A stretch of 47,914 nt of DNA from Legionellaceae bacterium UBA6148. Its GTDB lineage: Bacteria > Pseudomonadota > Gammaproteobacteria > Legionellales > Legionellaceae. The stretch spans positions 1 through 47,914 of the forward strand of contig DIUW01000048.1 in assembly GCA_002423125.1 (NCBI GenBank), given 5' to 3'. The position numbers and the translations under genes are program-made. Below, one piece after another: positions 43,327-47,914 of this stretch. Each line of letters starts with the position of its first letter. The first letter of the stretch is position 1. The notes under the pieces are model-generated. The model was not told the origin of the DNA, searched no databases, and worked only from the letters and a program-made list of their open reading frames with translations.

Positions 43327-44137
43327 CCATCAGAATATGATGAGCAGGAATTTCCTTCCAGTCTTTTGAAAAATCATTCAGCATTTCTGAAGCAACTAAT
43401 ACGCACTGTGGTGGGCCTTCTTGCCTCAGCATGCGGTATTGTTTGTTTTTTAAAACATAACGATTACCAATCGCATAATGCATGCTCTCGGGTTTGATGT
43501 GTTTATCACTGCAATAACGAGTGGCTAATATACGCGCACCATCAGTGATGCATATATTTAAAAATGAATTTCCTAACGTCCCAAACTCCGTCATTACTTG
43601 CTGTAATGTACCGAATACATCATGTGTGAGCTGCGCGACGGCGTCAAAATCGGTTAAATCTCGACCCTTAGACATTTGTATAAAAAGAGCGAAAATGTGT
43701 TCGGAGTCAGTGTCACCTTGAATCCAATTGTAAACATCATCATCTAAAAGATGCCTAATGTGTCGCTTGATTTTAATGAAATCATGAATGGTACCGTTAT
43801 GCATGAACATCCATTTGCCATTCACAAAGGGATGGCAATTGTATGGCGTTACACCGCCAGCGCTTGCTGCACGAACATGTCCAAAAAAACAGGGGGATTC
43901 GATTTTTGCGGCTAGATTTAATAAATTGCGGTCATTCCATGCAGGAAAAATAGAAGTGAAAAGCGCTGGCGTTTCATTAATATCCGGATCATACCAACCC
44001 ACTCCAAAGCCGTCACCATTGGTCGGGTATTCTGATTCTCTTGCACTTAGGCTCTGTTTAATAAGGGAGTTCACCGGATCCACCAATACATTTTGAAGAA
44101 GAACTTCATGCCCAAGGTATGCAATTAATCTACACAT
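43289..44137 (-). CDS. Class II glutamine amidotransferase, YafJ-like
   Basis: 282 residues. The Ntn-type nucleophile is C2 in MCRLIAYLG (Met removed). NGDGFGVGWYDP, FFGHVRAASAGGVTPYNCHP and the FMHNGTIHDF stretch form the glutamine-binding site, and GDTDSEHIFALF fits as well. Single-domain members like this (YafJ/EgtC type) hydrolyse a glutamine or gamma-glutamyl amide; the substrate here is unknown. It is downstream of the candidate effector gene on the same strand, 65 bp apart. Confidence 0.88.
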   Translation of the reverse strand: MCRLIAYLGHEVLLQNVLVDPVNSLIKQSLSARESEYPTNGDGFGVGWYDPDINETPALFTSIFPAWNDRNLLNLAAKIESPCFFGHVRAASAGGVTPYNCHPFVNGKWMFMHNGTIHDFIKIKRHIRHLLDDDVYNWIQGDTDSEHIFALFIQMSKGRDLTDFDAVAQLTHDVFGTLQQVMTEFGTLGNSFLNICITDGARILATRYCSDKHIKPESMHYAIGNRYVLKNKQYRMLRQEGPPQCVLVASEMLNDFSKDWKEIPAHHILMVKENLEFEIRPL

Positions 44138-44202
44138 AATGTATCTCCATTTATAAATTATCTCAACGTTAAGTATAGCCGGTTTTGAAAATTTGCATTT
44201 TT

Positions 44203-45642
44203 TTAGATCGGTTTGGCATTAAATACCGGAGATTCAAAATAATAAAATTCCTCTCTCGATTTCCTAGCCGAAGAACAAGATGGAGAAGGGAAGAGCCGAA
44301 AAGATTCTGCCAATAGCTCCGTTGCTAGCCCAGCTGGTGGCATTTCAGGGGATCGATCTCGTGAATTATTATACGGTGTCTGCCTCAACACATCCGTAAT
44401 CGTTTGATCTAAAAGACGAGATCTTTCTGGGGTACGTACAAAAACACTTCTCGCGAAAAGGGTAATAACACTATCAAAGAGTGCAGCAGCAACAGCATCT
44501 TGCGCAGAAGCATCCGTACGAATATCTTCAGGCACAGGCGCTACGGTCTGTTCGAACTCAACCAGATCAGTCTTAGGGCCATACTCATTAAAGTTGGCAG
44601 CATGCACAAATAGCCTGTCATGTTTTAACAATGAAAATACAGCCCAAGGTAAACGATTCGTTTCTGCCTTTGTACCTGTAATGTCATGAGTGAAAGAACC
44701 ACAAATAATATGGAACATATCAGCCATAAATGACTTTTCATTATGGCGTACGTGCCAATCATGTAATGCTCTAAGCGTTATTTTTTTCTCACCTACACTA
44801 AGGTTGGTATCTGCCAAACCGAGATCAATTGCATCTCTTAGTTGCGTCAGAGGTGTATTAACATTACTTAGCCCATTTACAATTGAAAAATAACCGTCTA
44901 TTGAGAAAATACTATCTACCGACATGGAGCAGTCCAAAAGGGTAAATGGAATATCAGCTAATTCAGCATTATCCTTAATATAGTGCTTCAATCCCTGACG
45001 ATTATCTCTTTCATTCCCGTTAATTGACTGACTATATAGCATCATATTCGGAGGTAGTTGCGTGATTTGAAAGCAATTTTTTTTGTTTAATGGTTGAATA
45101 TGGGGGGCAAAGTAACTTTTTATGTCAAAGACTCTTAATAATATTTCCAAATCAATGATACTAAAAATATCACAACCTGTTTCTGTGTGTTGTCTCACTG
45201 TGTTTTTGTTTGCATCGTACAACATTGGGTCAAGACCAAGCGCGTAAACTTCAACAAATGGATAATCAGAAAGCTCTAAAATGACTTGACGCAGTTCTTC
45301 GCCATCTTGAACATCAAACGATCGTGAATCAGTTGAATAAATACGAAAGAATGGTCTTGTTTCATCATCCGATTCCTTCGAATTCATTATTTCTTCACGA
45401 AACTCAATTAATAATGGCGTAACATGCCCTGAAGTAAACTTATAAAGTATACCCAGGCGATGCGGTAAAACCCCTACGGAATCTTCATCCCCTATACATC
45501 TCTCTATATACAAGCGGATAAATTTATTTAATTCAGTGCCTATTGAGTCCTCTTCTAGCAAAAAATAGATACTTCTCCCTGGCTCACAATATTTATTACG
45601 TACTTGAAGAATATCAGGGATCGACAAAAGATCAGCGGGCAT
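44203..45642 (-). CDS. Candidate secreted effector with YopJ/Ulp1-like (CE-clan) cysteine-protease signature
   Basis: 479 residues, no signal peptide or membrane segment. Read in order, residues 60-170 show the CE-clan pattern: H73 in TSGHVTPLLIEF, an acidic residue D105 in RIYSTDSRSF (E80 is the alternative), then Q151-x5-C157 in QHTETGCDIFSIIDLEILL. In Ulp1/SENP proteases the oxyanion Gln is also six residues before the Cys (QxNxxDCG), and YopJ-family acetyltransferases have Cys followed by xIFSL. Residues 180-400 are not recognised; the C-terminal ~60 are Ser/Pro/Arg-rich and end in SREEFYYFESPVF. Members of this clan in pathogens act on host proteins as deubiquitinases, deSUMOylases or acetyltransferases. 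Which of these applies here cannot be decided. The triad is an inference from motif order. Confidence 0.6.
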   Translation of the reverse strand: MPADLLSIPDILQVRNKYCEPGRSIYFLLEEDSIGTELNKFIRLYIERCIGDEDSVGVLPHRLGILYKFTSGHVTPLLIEFREEIMNSKESDDETRPFFRIYSTDSRSFDVQDGEELRQVILELSDYPFVEVYALGLDPMLYDANKNTVRQHTETGCDIFSIIDLEILLRVFDIKSYFAPHIQPLNKKNCFQITQLPPNMMLYSQSINGNERDNRQGLKHYIKDNAELADIPFTLLDCSMSVDSIFSIDGYFSIVNGLSNVNTPLTQLRDAIDLGLADTNLSVGEKKITLRALHDWHVRHNEKSFMADMFHIICGSFTHDITGTKAETNRLPWAVFSLLKHDRLFVHAANFNEYGPKTDLVEFEQTVAPVPEDIRTDASAQDAVAAALFDSVITLFARSVFVRTPERSRLLDQTITDVLRQTPYNNSRDRSPEMPPAGLATELLAESFRLFPSPSCSSARKSREEFYYFESPVFNAKPI

Positions 45643-45813
45643 AATTTCTTTAACCTCTTTTAAAAATAGGGGGATGAATTGTCTTTGCTTATTAAGCTAC
45701 AGTCAATAAAAAATCAGCGTCATTTAGAAAAGTGATATATTTAATACAATTTGATTTAAAAAATGTTATAATGACTTGGAAATAATTTCAACATCCCTTT
45801 TCGGAGAACAATA

Positions 45814-47739
45814 ATGGCCAATGATGTACAGCAATTCGCTATTGAAATTCAAGCCTTGTATGATTATGTCTTGTCATGCATTGACCAGACGCCTTTACCC
45901 GCTACTGAAGAAAAAAGGGATGTTTACTCTGTCTATGAAAAGTTAACGCCTCAGGAAAGCCAACCTTATCTTCGCTTATTCAATAGGTTACAGGACTTAC
46001 TCGACAAAGAGATCTTGTCTGGTTTTATTCATCGTTATATGAAGCTCCAACGGGAAGGCAACCTAAACTTTACAGATACCATTCCAGTGAGAGATGATTG
46101 CAGTGATTTTTATCGAGAAATACAAGCGCTCGATGGGGAACAAACTAAAACGGTCATACAACTTAAATGCTTGTTAAAAGCAAAACTGGATTTAGATTTA
46201 ATACCGTTTAAGAATGCGTTTCCTAACGAAAACGCATTTAAAATGCGGCAATTAAAAAAAATCATCGATAACTGGCCTGAGTCTCGTTTTACTGCGCTTG
46301 CAAAAGAATATCATGAAAAAAAAGGGGTTTGCTTAAAAAAATCCCCTGAGCCGAATACTGCCACACAATGTGCCGCCTTAGACTTTGGTGAAATCGTTTT
46401 AGACAAAAAACCTACGCCAGAAGCTGTCGACTTATATAGGACGGCTGTGGCAGAAACGAATGCGACCATGAGCTTGCCCCCACTCTTGCATCATGATATC
46501 CCTCTTATCCAATCCATCAATCAACAAGAATATATTGCGAAATTTTGCGCTACTCTAAAAAAAGTACCTGAAGCTCAACACTACAACATTTTGTCAACCA
46601 CGGATCATTCTTTCAACCAAATTGCACTCAGTGCTGCAGTTAGTTTGGATAATACGAATGCCGCTTTAGCACTCATTCAGATCATCAATACGCTGCCTTC
46701 GCTGACGTTGATCGAAAAGTGGATATTATTGAACAAGCGCTCAATAAACAAGCTCGAAGGTTGGGATGAAGCAATTTATTCTGCAACACCATTATTATTA
46801 GCTATTCAACGTGGTAATAAAGCAGTGGTTCAAGCGCTGCTTGAAAGCCCCTACATCGATCCCAATAAGGCTGATCTCAAGCATTTAACTCCTTTAGATT
46901 GGGCGTTTGTTATGGCGGATGCGAATATGATGCGTCAACTAATAGCTTATGGGGCGGATCCTGGTCGTGCATATTACCGAACACACGCATGGGAATCAAA
47001 AATCTGGCAACCCAGTGATAATCCATTGGCACAAGTTTTTCATATAAATAAAGAATATGTAGGCGATCATCCTGAAATAAGCCAACTTAATGCGCATTAT
47101 TGGGATGCAACGGCAAAATTTTTTCAAATGCGCTACTACAATCCTCAAGTCGCTATATGTGAAACACTGATGAGCGTACCTTATCGTTTAGAAAACGGAG
47201 GAGCATCTCAAGAGAACCTCCCCGAAGTATTTCGCGATCATTTTCAAAAACATATTGACGCAATTGAGCAGCGTAGGAAGTTGCTTGCAGCAAGCAACGA
47301 AGGGGCAGATATAATGCTCGCGAATAAGCTTACGACGTTTATCACTGAGTTTCAATTAGAAACCAATATTTTTTGGAGTCAATTGCATCAGATAAATAAT
47401 CTTCCGCAAAAAAAAGAACGACTGCAGAAATGGAAAGCTTTTGTCCAGAGTACGGCTTTAGAGTTACAACAAGACATCCAACAAAAATACCCTGCCCACC
47501 GTTGTCTCATACGCGATAATGTGATCCTCATCATTAACAAATGTACTGAAATGTTGATAAAAATATACTCTCAACTAGAAGGCATGATATGCAAAGATAA
47601 AAAACCCAAATTACAACCAAAGCCATACACTTTTTTTGAGGAAAAATTGCGCACAGAGCGGTTTATAGACATCATCGCAATAGAGGCTGCGTCTCTTGAA
47701 AAAATACCACTCAGTACGTTGTCGCCTAAATTTAGTTAA
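45814..47739 (+). CDS. Ankyrin-repeat protein (candidate effector)
   Basis: 641 residues, soluble. Two to three ankyrin repeats lie at about 325-395: TPLLLAIQRGNKAVVQALLE, SPYIDPNKADLKHLTPLDWA and MMRQLIAYGADPGRAY. The N-terminal ~300 residues are helical and unrecognised; the C-terminal ~200 are helical with coiled-coil character (FITEFQLETNIFWSQLHQIN, KKERLQKWKAF). Ankyrin repeats bind proteins and are common in effectors of intracellular bacteria. CGGAGAAC precedes the ATG; TATAAT at 45767-45772 is a good -10 box, though its -35 is poor. It is divergent from the CE-clan candidate 171 bp away and is followed 20 bp later by the MITE. Confidence 0.85.
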   Translation: MANDVQQFAIEIQALYDYVLSCIDQTPLPATEEKRDVYSVYEKLTPQESQPYLRLFNRLQDLLDKEILSGFIHRYMKLQREGNLNFTDTIPVRDDCSDFYREIQALDGEQTKTVIQLKCLLKAKLDLDLIPFKNAFPNENAFKMRQLKKIIDNWPESRFTALAKEYHEKKGVCLKKSPEPNTATQCAALDFGEIVLDKKPTPEAVDLYRTAVAETNATMSLPPLLHHDIPLIQSINQQEYIAKFCATLKKVPEAQHYNILSTTDHSFNQIALSAAVSLDNTNAALALIQIINTLPSLTLIEKWILLNKRSINKLEGWDEAIYSATPLLLAIQRGNKAVVQALLESPYIDPNKADLKHLTPLDWAFVMADANMMRQLIAYGADPGRAYYRTHAWESKIWQPSDNPLAQVFHINKEYVGDHPEISQLNAHYWDATAKFFQMRYYNPQVAICETLMSVPYRLENGGASQENLPEVFRDHFQKHIDAIEQRRKLLAASNEGADIMLANKLTTFITEFQLETNIFWSQLHQINNLPQKKERLQKWKAFVQSTALELQQDIQQKYPAHRCLIRDNVILIINKCTEMLIKIYSQLEGMICKDKKPKLQPKPYTFFEEKLRTERFIDIIAIEAASLEKIPLSTLSPKFS

Positions 47740-47759
47740 AAAAATGCAGGGGCAATGGG

Positions 47760-47914
47760 TATATACCCAATTTCGCAGTTTTTGACTGTCGTCCCGGAAT
47801 TTAGCAGGCCTTAACGAGCCTGCGAGTTTAGGTCTGCTTAATGTCCGGGATCCATTGTCGCATTGGATGGGTGCCAAGCCTGGATCCCGGACATTAAGCG
47901 CGACTAAAGCTCGC
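47760..47914. mobile_element. MITE-like palindromic element, copy 2 (cut by the window edge)
   Basis: Starts with TATATACCCAATTTCGC and continues TGACTGTCGTCCCGG (47783 onward) to the end of the window. Over 132 shared core bases it differs from copy 1 at two positions. The left terminus is part of a small palindrome GGGTATATACCC. The right arm lies beyond the window. Confidence 0.85.

Overview
The window reads as chromosomal DNA of a gammaproteobacterium, most likely a host-associated member of the Legionellales. This is an inference from gene content: a fused aspartokinase/diaminopimelate decarboxylase, CsrA, groESL behind a clear sigma-32 promoter, a bioBFHD cluster, an ankyrin-repeat protein, a protein with a YopJ/Ulp1-like cysteine-protease signature, and many decayed toxin-antitoxin and insertion-sequence fragments. 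No rRNA, tRNA or CRISPR array was seen.

Layout. 1-11,250 is an accessory two-gene operon on the minus strand: a secreted Ig/cadherin-like protein followed by a giant YD-repeat (RHS) protein with a LysM domain. The RHS gene is open for 3,164 codons and runs off the left edge, so its C-terminal (possibly toxic) end is not visible. 11,250-11,950 is a scrap zone with a repeat half-copy, a gene fragment and a tiny hydrophobic reading frame. 11,947-17,746 holds lysAC overlapping a RecB/AddA-like helicase-nuclease. 18,003-20,089 is groES-groEL with its heat-shock promoter and terminator. 20,150-22,380 holds two large palindromes, dsbD and csrA.

22,400-27,540 is a second accessory island: a toxin remnant cut by a palindromic MITE-like element, an unrecognised 1,085-residue coiled-coil protein, an IS remnant whose inverted ends resemble those of the MITE, and an unrecognised degenerate stretch. 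27,540-33,676 is housekeeping: mfd, a small secreted protein, nagZ and an MltA-like protein. 33,756-37,306 holds an intact VapBC/FitAB-type pair, a membrane-protein fragment, ychJ, a YeeZ-like dehydrogenase, a frameshifted antitoxin relic and a 185-residue protein whose N-terminus looks like a beta-grasp.

37,415-43,326 runs coaE, a Cys-rich duplicated secreted protein, bioA, and divergently bioB-bioF-bioH-bioD. bioC is absent from this otherwise complete biotin locus. 43,289-47,914 ends with a YafJ-like amidotransferase, the candidate CE-clan/YopJ-like effector, a divergent ankyrin-repeat protein and a second copy of the MITE.

The most interesting candidates are the YopJ/Ulp1-like protein (44,203-45,642), the giant RHS operon, and the MITE/IS family sharing terminal sequences. 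All functional calls come from reading motifs by eye; no database search was run.
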